From Actinomyces sp. (GTDB lineage Bacteria; Actinomycetota; Actinomycetes; Actinomycetales; Actinomycetaceae): a stretch of DNA of 64,000 bases. Every line of letters starts with the position of its first letter. Position 1 is the stretch's first letter. A program made the position numbers and the translations under genes. The stretch spans positions 69,882 through 133,881 of the forward strand of contig NZ_JAUNHI010000001.1 in the NCBI RefSeq assembly GCF_030524025.1. Reading direction: 5' to 3'. The notes below the pieces were generated by a model that worked only from the letters and a program-made list of their open reading frames with translations, ran no database searches and was not told the DNA's origin. Positions 8,050 through 16,074 of the stretch are shown here, in pieces.

Positions 8050-9362
8050 AGCGCCGGGCGGTTCTGGCGCCCGCGGGGGGCCTCGTGCGCGGCGCCGCCG
8101 GGCGTCGCGCCGGGGCCGGGCTGGGAGCCATCGCGGTGGGTGCCGCCGTCGTGGGCGCCGCGGTCGCGATCCACCGGGGGCACGGCCGGACGGGGCGCGG
8201 CATCGTCATCGCCTCGCGTCTGTACGCCCCCGAGCCGGCTGCGGCGGCACTGCGCCTGCGCTCCCTGGCCCGCTCGCTGGCGCGGCGCGGGGAGCCGGTG
8301 ACGGTGCTGACCTCGGTGCCGCCGGGGGACCAGGCGCCGACCGACCCCGGGGTGGCGGTCCGCTCGGCCCCCGCCCTGCGCGACGACAACGGCTACATCC
8401 GCGGCTACGCCGCCTACCTCAGCTTCGACCTGCCGCTGGCGGCCCGTCTCCTGGCGGCGCCCCGTCCCCGTCTTGTCGTCGCCGAGCCGCCGCCGACCAC
8501 CGGCGCGGTCGTGCGAGCCGTGTGCGTCCTGCGCGGCCTGCCCTACGCCTACTACGCCGCCGACGTGTGGTCCGACGCCGCGGGCTCGACGGGGGCGCCC
8601 GGCTGGGTCGTCGGCGCGCTGCGCGTCGTGGAGTCGGCGGTGGTGGGCGGCGCGCTGCGCGTGCTCGCCGTCAGCCAGGGGGTGGGGGAGCGGGTCACCG
8701 AGCTGGGGGCGCACCGGGTGACGGTGGTGCCCAACGGCATCGACACCGAGACCTTCACGAGCACCGGTCCGCTCGCCCCCGCCGCCCCCCGGGCCCCGTA
8801 CTTCCTCTACGCCGGGACCGCTTCGGAGTGGCAGGGGGCCGGCGTCTTCATCGAGGCGCTGCGCCTGGTCCACGCCGAGCGCCCCGACGTCGAGCTCGTC
8901 TACCTCGGCCAGGGCAGCGACTGGGAGCACCTGCGTGAGCTGGCCGGGGACGACCCGCGGATCACGCTGCATGGCACCGTGCCCGCCGAGCAGGCCGCCG
9001 CCTGGCAGCGGGGCGCCGTGGGATCGGTGGTCTCCATCCGCCCCGGGCTGGGCTACGACTTCGCCTACCCCACCAAGATCTTCGCCGCCCTGGCCTGCGG
9101 GACGCCCGTGGTCTACGCCGGTCCCGGCCCCGCCCGGGCTGACATCCCGGCCGCCGGTCTGGGGCGGGCCTGCGACCTCGATGCCGCCGAGGTGGCCGAC
9201 GCGATGCGGGCCGTCCTGGCCGATCACGAGGCGGCCCGGGCCGCGGGGCCCGCGGCGCTGGGAGCCGCGCGGGACAGGCTGCGGGCCTGGGTCCTGGCCG
9301 AGCGCTCCATGGGGGCCGCCACCGACCGTGCGGCCGGCGTGCTCCTGGAGGACCTGGGCTGA
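8046..9362 (+). CDS. GT4 family glycosyltransferase (WbuB-like)
   Basis: This 438-aa GT-B enzyme probably transfers an amino sugar, perhaps the uronic acid made by the genes upstream. The first ~50 residues include a hydrophobic stretch (about 20-42) that could anchor it in the membrane. Then come IVIASRLYAPEPAAAALRL, the inter-domain stretch VPNGIDTETF, and a C-terminal donor domain with LFYAGT-like strands and YDFAYPTKIFAALACGTPVVY. It starts at GTG inside the stop of the preceding gene. Donor and linkage cannot be read from sequence. Confidence 0.78.
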   Translation: MKRRAVLAPAGGLVRGAAGRRAGAGLGAIAVGAAVVGAAVAIHRGHGRTGRGIVIASRLYAPEPAAAALRLRSLARSLARRGEPVTVLTSVPPGDQAPTDPGVAVRSAPALRDDNGYIRGYAAYLSFDLPLAARLLAAPRPRLVVAEPPPTTGAVVRAVCVLRGLPYAYYAADVWSDAAGSTGAPGWVVGALRVVESAVVGGALRVLAVSQGVGERVTELGAHRVTVVPNGIDTETFTSTGPLAPAAPRAPYFLYAGTASEWQGAGVFIEALRLVHAERPDVELVYLGQGSDWEHLRELAGDDPRITLHGTVPAEQAAAWQRGAVGSVVSIRPGLGYDFAYPTKIFAALACGTPVVYAGPGPARADIPAAGLGRACDLDAAEVADAMRAVLADHEAARAAGPAALGAARDRLRAWVLAERSMGAATDRAAGVLLEDLG

Positions 9363-9429
9363 GGGGCTCGTTCGGCCGCGTTGCTACCGTGACCGTGGCC
9401 CGACGGCGGCCCGCGACGGTGCGCCGAGG

Positions 9430-10512
9430 TCAGTTGCGGGCGTGCTCGGCCAGGACCCGGGCGACGCGTTCGGCGGCGTGGCCGTCGCCGTAGGGATGCG
9501 CTAGAGCCTCCGGGGGCTCGGCGGGACGGGGGCGTGAGGCCGCGGCCACAAGATCGGGGCCGGGCTCGACGAGCACGTTCCAGCCCAGCTCGACGGTCTC
9601 GACCCACTCGGTCTGCGGGCGCACCGTCGTGCACGGGACTCGCAGGAGGAAGGCCTCCTTCTGCAGCCCGCCGGAGTCGGTGACCACGCCCCGTGCTCCC
9701 AGCGCCGCCGCGATAAGCCCCGGGTAGGGCAGGGGCGGGTGGACACGCAGCGAGCCGCGGTCGCTCAGGGCGATCCCGTGCTCGGAGCACTTCGAGACAA
9801 GACGGGGGTGGGCCAGGAGCACGACCGGGTGGTCGACCTCGGCCAGGGAGTCGAGCACCTCGACCAGGCGGTCGGCGTCGTCGGTGTTCTCAGCGCGGTG
9901 GATGGTGGCCAGGGAGTAGGCGCCAGGCCCCAGCCCGAGGTCGGCGGTCACCGGTGAGGGGCTGCCGGCCACCGAGTCGCGCGCCGAGAGCAGCACATCG
10001 GTCATCACGTCGCCGACCACCACGGTGCGTTCTGACAGCCCCTCGTCGGCCAGGTGAGCCGCGGCCACGGCGGTGGGGGCGAGCAGGAGGTCGGCGGCAT
10101 GGTCGGTCAGGACCCGGTTGATCTCCTCGGGCATCGCACGGTTGAACGAGCGCAGGCCCGCCTCGAGGTGGGCCACCGGCACGTGTAGCTTGACCGCGGA
10201 GACGGCGCCGGCCAGCGTCGAGTTGGTGTCCCCGTAGACGAGCACCCAGTCTGCCTGCTGCTGGGTGAGAACCTCGTCCATCGCGGCGAGCATCGCCCCG
10301 GTCTGGACCCCGTGGCTGCCCGAGCCCACACCCATGTGGACCTGGGGGGCGGCGATGCCCAGGTCGGCGAAGAAGACCTCCGAGAGCATCGGGTCGTAGT
10401 GCTGGCCGGTGTGGACGATGACGTGCTCGACACCGGCGGCCCGCAGGGCCGCGTCGACAGGGGCCAGCTTGACGAACTGCGGACGGGCGCCGACGACGGA
10501 CAGAACACGCAT
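9430..10512 (-). CDS. wecB: UDP-N-acetylglucosamine 2-epimerase family enzyme (WecB/WbpI-like)
   Basis: This 360-aa non-hydrolysing epimerase inverts C2 of UDP-GlcNAc or, as in WbpI, of UDP-GlcNAc(3NAc)A. It shows VVGARPQFVKLAP, VYGDTNSTLAG, HLEAGLRSFNR, EEINR, TIHRAENTDD and VTDSGGLQKEA, all family signatures. It runs opposite to the wbpD-E-B operon with a 67-nt convergent gap. A TAGGCT -10 box 6 nt before ATG 10512 suggests a leaderless transcript, and the dispersed repeat R1 abuts this promoter. With wbp genes next door, a role in making UDP-ManNAc(3NAc)A is likely; a plain WecB role is the alternative. Confidence 0.85.
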   Translation of the reverse strand: MRVLSVVGARPQFVKLAPVDAALRAAGVEHVIVHTGQHYDPMLSEVFFADLGIAAPQVHMGVGSGSHGVQTGAMLAAMDEVLTQQQADWVLVYGDTNSTLAGAVSAVKLHVPVAHLEAGLRSFNRAMPEEINRVLTDHAADLLLAPTAVAAAHLADEGLSERTVVVGDVMTDVLLSARDSVAGSPSPVTADLGLGPGAYSLATIHRAENTDDADRLVEVLDSLAEVDHPVVLLAHPRLVSKCSEHGIALSDRGSLRVHPPLPYPGLIAAALGARGVVTDSGGLQKEAFLLRVPCTTVRPQTEWVETVELGWNVLVEPGPDLVAAASRPRPAEPPEALAHPYGDGHAAERVARVLAEHARN

Positions 10513-10518
10513 GCCCGC

Positions 10519-10524
10519 AGCCTA
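10519..10524 (-). promoter_or_regulatory. -10 box TAGGCT upstream of the epimerase gene
   Basis: Read on the minus strand, TAGGCT ends 6 nt before ATG 10512. Its first base coincides with the edge of dispersed repeat R1, so the repeat supplies the -35 region. Insertion of the repeat may have altered or created this promoter. Confidence 0.45.
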
Positions 10525-10560
10525 CCGAGATCGGGACATATGACACCTCGAGATCGGGAC
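10524..10560 (+). repeat. Dispersed repeat R1 (tandem CGAGATCGG units)
   Basis: Two units of a 23-bp repeat stand head to tail; each starts with CGAGATCGG and continues GACATATGACACCT in the first unit. Related units occur at 31.3, 31.8, 48.0, 48.25 and 63.7 kb. Paired or tripled terminal units like these resemble transposase binding sites at the ends of insertion sequences, but no matching transposase is recognisable here. Confidence 0.8.
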
Positions 10561-10564
10561 AAAG

Positions 10565-10611
10565 GGTACAACCGGGTGGGAGGCGCCCAGCGCCTCCCAC
10601 CCGGTTGTACC
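10565..10611 (-). terminator. Perfect 22-bp hairpin terminator
   Basis: A perfect 22-bp stem with a 3-nt loop (left arm begins GGTACAACCGGGTGGG) is followed on the minus strand by CCCTTTGT. It lies directly downstream of the truncated minus-strand surface-protein tail, so it is best read as that lost gene's terminator. Confidence 0.7.
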
Positions 10612-10745
10612 GACAGAGCTCAGTGAGGACCAGCCCGCGGGTGCCGCGGGTGCGGCGGTGGCGCGCTTGCGGCGGCGCACGGCTGACACGATCCCGGTCG
10701 TGCCCAGGCCTACAGCACCGACGGGGAGCCACGCCAGACAGCGGA
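10612..10745 (-). pseudogene. C-terminal remnant of a membrane-anchored surface protein
   Basis: On the minus strand the frame reads a hydrophobic stretch, WLPVGAVGLGTTGIVSAV, immediately followed by RRRKR and an Ala/Pro-rich end. This is the usual C-terminal anchor of a wall or membrane surface protein. The upstream part is missing: at about 10745 the sequence changes to transposase remnant. No clean stop is seen before the hairpin, so a small frame error near the end is likely. The LPxTG motif itself is not intact (LPVGA). Confidence 0.4.
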
Positions 10746-10746
10746 C

Positions 10747-11261
10747 GTGGCAGAGCTGACCGACCTGCTCGATCTGGACGGGTGGCCGGCCGGGATGAGA
10801 GTGATCGCGCGCCGAGAAGGACCGCACCCCGGCGCCCAGCTCAGGTTCGACGACGTCGATGGCTACCGGCTGACCGCCTTCGCGAGCAGCACCAGGACTG
10901 GCCAGCTGGTCGACCTAGAGGTGCGCCACCGTCAGCACGCCAGGTGCCAGGGGACCGTATCCGGTGCGCCAAGGACACCGGACTGAGCGCCTTGCCCCTC
11001 CAAGGCTTCGACCCCAACCGTATCTGGTGCCTGGTGGTGGCCCTGGCCTGTGACAACCTGGCCTGGGCGCAGATGCTCGCGCTGCACGGGCGCCCCGCCC
11101 GCAGGTGGGAGCCCACAACCGTGCGTCACCGCTTGCTGACCGTCGCGGCCGTGATCGTCCGCCACGCCCGCCGGACCGCCATCCGCTACAAGGCCTGCCA
11201 GCCCTTCGCCGGCCTCCTGACCCATGCGATCAGCAACCTGCGGGCACTGCCGGCCCCATAG
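10747..11261 (+). pseudogene. IS1380-family transposase, 3' remnant with frameshift
   Basis: The first part (10747 to ~10960) reads GMRVIARREGPHPGAQLRF and continues to a His-rich stretch. The second part, in another frame to 11261, reads IRCAKDTGLSALPLQGF, IWCLVVALACDNLAWAQML and ends LRALPAP. Together they match the C-terminal third of an IS1380-type DDE transposase, whose full length is about 460 aa. A frameshift lies near 10950-10965 and the 5' two thirds are absent, so it cannot transpose. The element's right end may lie near 11440, where CATCAAGGCTAAGG resembles an IS1380 terminus. Confidence 0.75.
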
Positions 11262-11445
11262 CAGCAGCAGGCCCCACCCACCCACGAGCCACAGGGAAGG
11301 AACCCACCGGCAAGGACAGCCCGGCCACCGCGACGACACGCGGCAACCCGCCACACCCACGTGCCACAATCAGCCCCATCCCAACAAGGCCGAACCCCCA
11401 CAAGCCAACCCAACCCACCCACGAAACATCAAGGCTAAGGTCTGA
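11262..11445 (+). mobile_element. Downstream end of the IS1380-like element
   Basis: About 180 nt without a gene follow the transposase remnant. The strand is strikingly A/C-rich (repeated CCCACCCAC and AACCC patterns) and unlike the rest of the window. It ends with GAAACATCAAGGCTAAGG near 11441, a plausible terminal repeat. No matching left end was found near 10740, which fits a 5'-truncated copy. Confidence 0.5.
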
Positions 11446-11501
11446 CTGCGGTGTCGCGCATGCGGCGGTGCGCGACCACCGAGCTCGGGTGCGTGCACCG
11501 A

Positions 11502-11507
11502 TATACT
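11502..11507 (+). promoter_or_regulatory. -10 box TATACT, probably leaderless start
   Basis: TATACT lies 6 nt before GTG 11514. No ribosome binding site precedes that codon, so the mRNA probably begins at the GTG. The promoter starts the long exporter/glycosyltransferase operon just downstream of the IS remnant. Confidence 0.5.
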
Positions 11508-11513
11508 CGCCGG

Positions 11514-13343
11514 GTGAGTCTGCTGCTGCGCACCGTGCGATCCCTGCTGCGGGTGCTGCCCGACGGCAGCTCGCGGTTCATCCTGACCTTCGCCGGCCTC
11601 TTCTCCGCACTGTCGCTGCTCGACGTCGCCGCGCTGGGCCTGCTGGCCCTGCTCATGACCCCGCTGATGACAGGCGCCTCGATCACCGTGCCCGTGCTGG
11701 GCGCCAGGATCGACGCCGGAGGGGGGATGACGGCGCTGCTGGCCGTCGTGTGCCTGCTCATCATCTCCAAGGACCTCCTGGCGATCTTCATCCAGCGGGT
11801 CTCGACCCGCCGTTTCGCCGACTTCGAGCAGAACCTGGGCGCCCAGCTCCTCGACTCCTTTTTCTACGCCCCCTGGTCCGAGCGCCTGCGCCGACACTCC
11901 ACCGACCTCGTGCGCTCCACCGACGTCGGCGTTGCCTCGACGGTCTCGGGCGTCCTCATCCCCTTCACCCAGCTCGCCGGGGAGGTGTGCACCTTCATCG
12001 CGGTCATGGCGGTCCTCATCGTCGCCCGGCCCGTCATGGCCGTCGTGACGGTCCTGTACTTCGTCCTGGTCGCCGCCGTCATGTACCTGTGGGTCCTGCG
12101 CCGCGCCGTGGCGGCCGGGCGGGACAACCGCACCTACTCGGTCAAGGCGGTGCGTCTGGTCTCCGAGATGGTCCACTCCCTCAAGGAGATCACCCTGAGG
12201 GACAAGGCCGGCGAGCTCGAGGCCGTCGTCCTGGCCGAGCGGCGCCGCGCCTCAGTGGCTCGCGCCGACCAGTCCTTCCTGGGGGCGGTGCCCCGGTACA
12301 TGCTCGAGATCGCGCTGGTCGGCGGGCTCGTCCTGGCTGGGGGGATCGGCTACGCCCAGGGCGGGATGAACGAGGCGCTGTCCTCCCTGGCGCTGTTCGG
12401 CGTGTGCGGGTTCCGGGTCGTGCCCTCGATCACCCGCTTCCAGACGATCATGGGGCAGACCGGCGCCAACATCCCCCACGCCGAGCGGGTCCTGGCCGAG
12501 ATCGAGGACGGCCGCGTCAACCGCGCCCAGCACGCCGAGGTCGCCGCCGGCGCGCACCTGCCCGACGACGCCTGCGCCCTGGTCCTCGACGAGGTCAGTT
12601 TCACCTACCCCGGCGCCGAGCGCCCCGCCGTCGACTCGGTGAGCCTGGCCGTGCCGTTCGGCACCTCGCTGGCCCTCGTCGGGGCCTCCGGCTCGGGCAA
12701 GTCGACCCTGGTCGACCTCATCCTCGGTCTGCTCGAGCCCACTGGCGGCCAGCTGCGCATCGACGACACCGACCTGCGCCAGGTGCTGCGGTCATGGCGC
12801 TCCCGGGTGGGCTACGTGCCCCAGGAGGTCTCGCTGTTCGACTCGACGGTCGCCCACAACGTCGCCCTGTCGTGGGACACGAGCACGATCGACGTCGAGC
12901 GGGTGCGCCGCGCCCTGCGCCGCGCCCAGCTGCTCGACATCATCGAGGAGCGCCCCGAGGGCATCTGGGAGCCAGTGGGGGAGTCCGGCATGAAGCTCTC
13001 CGGCGGGCAGCGCCAGCGCCTGGGCATCGCCCGCGCCCTGTACGCCGAGCCCCTCGTGCTCATCATGGACGAGGCGACCTCGGCGCTCGACACGGCCACC
13101 GAGGCGGCCGTCACCCGGGCGGTCAGCGAGCTGAGCGGCGAGGTCACGGTCATCGTCGTGGCCCACCGCCTGGCCACGATCCGCCACTCCGACCAAGTGT
13201 GCTTCATGCGCGAGGCTCGTCTGGAGGCGTCCGGCACCTTCGACGAAGTCGTCGCCGCCGCCCCCGACTTCGCCCAGCAGGCGGCGCTGGCGGGGCTCCT
13301 GGACGGCGCCGAGCCCGTCCACCCCACTGAGGAGGGCTCATGA
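11514..13343 (+). CDS. ABC exporter (fused permease/ATPase), lipid-linked sugar flippase type
   Basis: This 609-aa half-transporter of the MsbA/PglK kind would act as a homodimer in the membrane, probably flipping a lipid-linked oligosaccharide. Six hydrophobic segments fill roughly residues 15-300. The ATPase domain shows Walker A GASGSGKST, a Q-loop near YVPQEVSLFD, signature LSGGQRQRLG, Walker B VLIMDEATSALD and a switch His in VVAHRL. I chose GTG 11514 for its -10 box; the open frame extends to 11451 without a ribosome binding site. It heads a run of overlapping glycosyltransferase genes. Drug or peptide export is less likely in this context. Confidence 0.82.
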   Translation: MSLLLRTVRSLLRVLPDGSSRFILTFAGLFSALSLLDVAALGLLALLMTPLMTGASITVPVLGARIDAGGGMTALLAVVCLLIISKDLLAIFIQRVSTRRFADFEQNLGAQLLDSFFYAPWSERLRRHSTDLVRSTDVGVASTVSGVLIPFTQLAGEVCTFIAVMAVLIVARPVMAVVTVLYFVLVAAVMYLWVLRRAVAAGRDNRTYSVKAVRLVSEMVHSLKEITLRDKAGELEAVVLAERRRASVARADQSFLGAVPRYMLEIALVGGLVLAGGIGYAQGGMNEALSSLALFGVCGFRVVPSITRFQTIMGQTGANIPHAERVLAEIEDGRVNRAQHAEVAAGAHLPDDACALVLDEVSFTYPGAERPAVDSVSLAVPFGTSLALVGASGSGKSTLVDLILGLLEPTGGQLRIDDTDLRQVLRSWRSRVGYVPQEVSLFDSTVAHNVALSWDTSTIDVERVRRALRRAQLLDIIEERPEGIWEPVGESGMKLSGGQRQRLGIARALYAEPLVLIMDEATSALDTATEAAVTRAVSELSGEVTVIVVAHRLATIRHSDQVCFMREARLEASGTFDEVVAAAPDFAQQAALAGLLDGAEPVHPTEEGS

Positions 13344-14794
13344 CGACACCGACCCTTCCGCGCTCCCGGGGCCGCGGGCCCCGCGTGGCCATGCTCGTCT
13401 ACAACGACGCGCACAACGACACGCGCGTCCTTAAGGAGGCGGCCTCCCTGCGGTCGGCCGGTGCGACGGTGCGCATCTTCGCGGTGGCGCGCCCCCGCGC
13501 CGGCTACGGGCCGGGCGTGGAGGAGATCGACGAGGGCCTCGACATCGCCCGCCTCCGCGAGTTCAGCCTGGCCGGGGTGGCCGCACCGCTGCGACGGGGC
13601 GGGCCCAGCCCCCTGCCCTCCTCCGCCCAGGACGCGCACGAGCCCCAGGACCACGGGCCCCAGGACGGAGCGCCTGACCACGCCTCCCAGGCGGACCCGA
13701 CCCCCGACACGTCCCCCGACCAGCACCCCGTCCCGCCCGAGGAGCCCGCCCGGGGGCCGGCGCCCCAGCGGCGCCTTGCCGCCGCCGGGGCGGTGCTGGG
13801 CCGGGTCGGCGCCGACGTGGCCATGCGCGCCTACAGGACGGTGTCGCTGTCCGCCTACTGGCTGCGGGCCGCCCGCGCCGTCCTGGCCTGGCGCCCCGAC
13901 GTCGTCCACGCCAACGACGCCAACACCCTGGCCCCGGCGCTGTGGGTCGTCGACCGCTGCGGCGCCCGGCTCGTCTACGACTCCCACGAGCTGTGGCGCC
14001 ACCGCAACGTGCGCCCCGACCGCCCGGTGGCCCCCCGCGTCGAGGCGGCCATCGAGACCCGCGGCATCGAGCGGGCCGACGCCGTCGTGACCGTCTCGCC
14101 CTCGATCGTCGAGTGGCTCGATGAGCACTACCATCTGTCGGCGCCACCGGTGCTCGTGCGCAACATCCCGGTCGCCGGCCCGCCCCCTGACCCCGCCCGC
14201 GGACGCCTGCGCGCGCTGGCCGGCCTGGCGCCCGAGGCCCGCGTCATCGCCTACGGCGGGCGCCTGACGACCTCGCGCGGTCTGGAGGAGACCATCGCCG
14301 CCCTGGCCGAGCTGCCCGACGACGTCCACCTCGTCATGCTCGGCTACGGCGAGCCGGACTACCTGGCCGCCCTGGAGGAGGCGGCCCGGCGCGCGGGGGT
14401 TGCCGACCGGGTCCACCGGGTGGGGCCCGTGGCCCCCCACGAGGTGGCCGAGTCGCTGGCCGACGCCGACCTGTCGGTGGTTCATGTCCGCCCCACCTGC
14501 CTGTCCTACCGTTTCGCCCTGCCCAACAAGCTCTTCGAGTCCATCCGTGCGGGCCTGCCCGTGGCCGCGGCCGACCTGCCCGACATCCGGGCCGTCGTCG
14601 AGGGACTGGGGGTCGGGGAGGTCTTCGACGGTGAGGACCCCGGCGCGCTGGCCGCGACCATCTCGACGATCCTGGACGACCCCGGGCGCTACCGGGCCGC
14701 CGCCCGCGCGGCAGCCCCGTCGCTGACCTGGGAGAACGAGGCCGAGGCGCTGCTCGGCGCCTACCGTCAGGCCCTCATGGGAGGACGCGCATGA
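13340..14794 (+). CDS. GT4 family glycosyltransferase with low-complexity insert
   Basis: This 484-aa GT-B enzyme starts in an ATGA overlap with the exporter. The acceptor domain begins VAMLVYNDAHNDTRVLKEA; HANDANTLAPALWV, YDSHELW and VTVSPSI are GT4 landmarks. The donor domain has IAYGGRLTTSRGLEETI and SYRFALPNKLFESIRAGLPV. Residues ~92-140 are an unusual Pro/Asp/Gln/His-rich insert (from SAQDAHEPQDHG to PEEPARG) within the acceptor domain, probably a surface loop. The substrate is unknown; co-transcription with an exporter and four more glycosyltransferases suggests one repeat-unit pathway. Confidence 0.8.
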   Translation: MTTPTLPRSRGRGPRVAMLVYNDAHNDTRVLKEAASLRSAGATVRIFAVARPRAGYGPGVEEIDEGLDIARLREFSLAGVAAPLRRGGPSPLPSSAQDAHEPQDHGPQDGAPDHASQADPTPDTSPDQHPVPPEEPARGPAPQRRLAAAGAVLGRVGADVAMRAYRTVSLSAYWLRAARAVLAWRPDVVHANDANTLAPALWVVDRCGARLVYDSHELWRHRNVRPDRPVAPRVEAAIETRGIERADAVVTVSPSIVEWLDEHYHLSAPPVLVRNIPVAGPPPDPARGRLRALAGLAPEARVIAYGGRLTTSRGLEETIAALAELPDDVHLVMLGYGEPDYLAALEEAARRAGVADRVHRVGPVAPHEVAESLADADLSVVHVRPTCLSYRFALPNKLFESIRAGLPVAAADLPDIRAVVEGLGVGEVFDGEDPGALAATISTILDDPGRYRAAARAAAPSLTWENEAEALLGAYRQALMGGRA

Positions 14795-16074
14795 CAGCGA
14801 GTACCAGCCCCGGTACCAGCACCGGCCCCGCCGCGCCGGACCGTGCCCCCGGGACCGGCCGCCGCCCGCGGCTGCTCATCATCTCCTTGTCGCCGATCAC
14901 CTCCGACGCCCGGGTCCTCAAGCAGGTGCGCCTGTTCACCCCCACCCACGAGGTGACCACCTGCGGCTACGGGGAGGCGCCTGCGGGCGTGGCCCGCCAC
15001 GTGCGTATCCCCGACGGGCTCGTGTCCTGGCGCCTGGACCGCTCGGCCCTCATCGCCCGACGCTTCGAGCAGGCACAGGCCGGCCAGGAGGTCGTCGCAT
15101 GGTGCCGCCGCCACCTCGTACCCGGCTCGTGGGACGTCGTCCTGGCCGACGACGCCGAGACCGTCCCCCTGGCCCTGTGGCTGCGGCCGCCCGGCGGCGT
15201 CCACGCCGACCTCCACGAGTACGCCCCCCGGCAGAAGGAGGGGGTCGCCCGCTGGAGGCTCTTCGTGGCTCCCTACGTGCGCTGGCTGTGCCGTACCTAC
15301 GTCACCCGCGCCGACTCGGTGACCACCGTGGCCCGCGGCCTGGCCGATGCCTACGCCCGCGAGTACGGGCTGGCCGCGGAGGTCGTCACGAACGCCACTC
15401 CCTACCGCGCCGCGGAGCCCACCCCCGTCCAGACCGGTGCGGGCCGCCCGCTGCGCCTGGTCCACTCCGGGGCGGCCCTGCCCGACCGCCACCTCGAGAT
15501 CATGGTCGAGGCCATGGGGCTGACGAACCGGGAGGCCACCCTCGACCTCTACCTCACCCGCAACGACCCGGCCGTCATCGAGGCCTTGCGCGAGCAGGCG
15601 GCCGGCCTGGCTCCCGGCCGGGTGCGCGTCATGGACCCCGTCCCCTACGCCGAGCTCGTCGAGACCCTGGCCCGTTACGACGTCGGGGTCTTCTCCATCC
15701 CCCCGGTGTCCTTCAACTACCGCCACACCCTGCCCAACAAGCTCTTCGACTTCGTCCAGGCCCGGCTGGCGGTCGTCGTCTCACCGAGCCCCGAGATGGC
15801 CCGCGTCGTCACCGAGCACCACCTGGGCGCCGTCACCGAGGACTTCACCGCCGCCTCCCTGGCCCGCACGATCGACGCTCTGAGTGACGCGGATGTGGCC
15901 GCAGGCAAGGCCGCCTCCCACCGGGCGGCGCGACCGCTGAGCGCCGAGGAGCAGGTCGGCCCCTGGTGGCGGGCGGTGCGCGCCCTGGACGAGCGGGCTG
16001 CGGCCCTCGACCCTGCCCTGCGCCTGCCCACCACCGCACAGGGGCCAGACACCGATGAGGAGGGCGCCTCATGA
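14791..16074 (+). CDS. GT4 family glycosyltransferase
   Basis: This is a 427-aa GT-B enzyme in an ATGA overlap with the gene before. LLIISLSPITSDARVLKQV opens the acceptor domain, followed by DADLHEYAPRQKEG-like acceptor residues (ADLHEYAPRQ), SVTTVARGLADAY and VVTNATPYR. The donor domain contains LVHSGAALPDRHLEIMV and NYRHTLPNKLFDFVQARLAVV. It shares layout and the LPNKLF motif with its neighbour at 13340, so the two may be old duplicates. The sugar is not predictable. Confidence 0.8.
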   Translation: MTASTSPGTSTGPAAPDRAPGTGRRPRLLIISLSPITSDARVLKQVRLFTPTHEVTTCGYGEAPAGVARHVRIPDGLVSWRLDRSALIARRFEQAQAGQEVVAWCRRHLVPGSWDVVLADDAETVPLALWLRPPGGVHADLHEYAPRQKEGVARWRLFVAPYVRWLCRTYVTRADSVTTVARGLADAYAREYGLAAEVVTNATPYRAAEPTPVQTGAGRPLRLVHSGAALPDRHLEIMVEAMGLTNREATLDLYLTRNDPAVIEALREQAAGLAPGRVRVMDPVPYAELVETLARYDVGVFSIPPVSFNYRHTLPNKLFDFVQARLAVVVSPSPEMARVVTEHHLGAVTEDFTAASLARTIDALSDADVAAGKAASHRAARPLSAEEQVGPWWRAVRALDERAAALDPALRLPTTAQGPDTDEEGAS

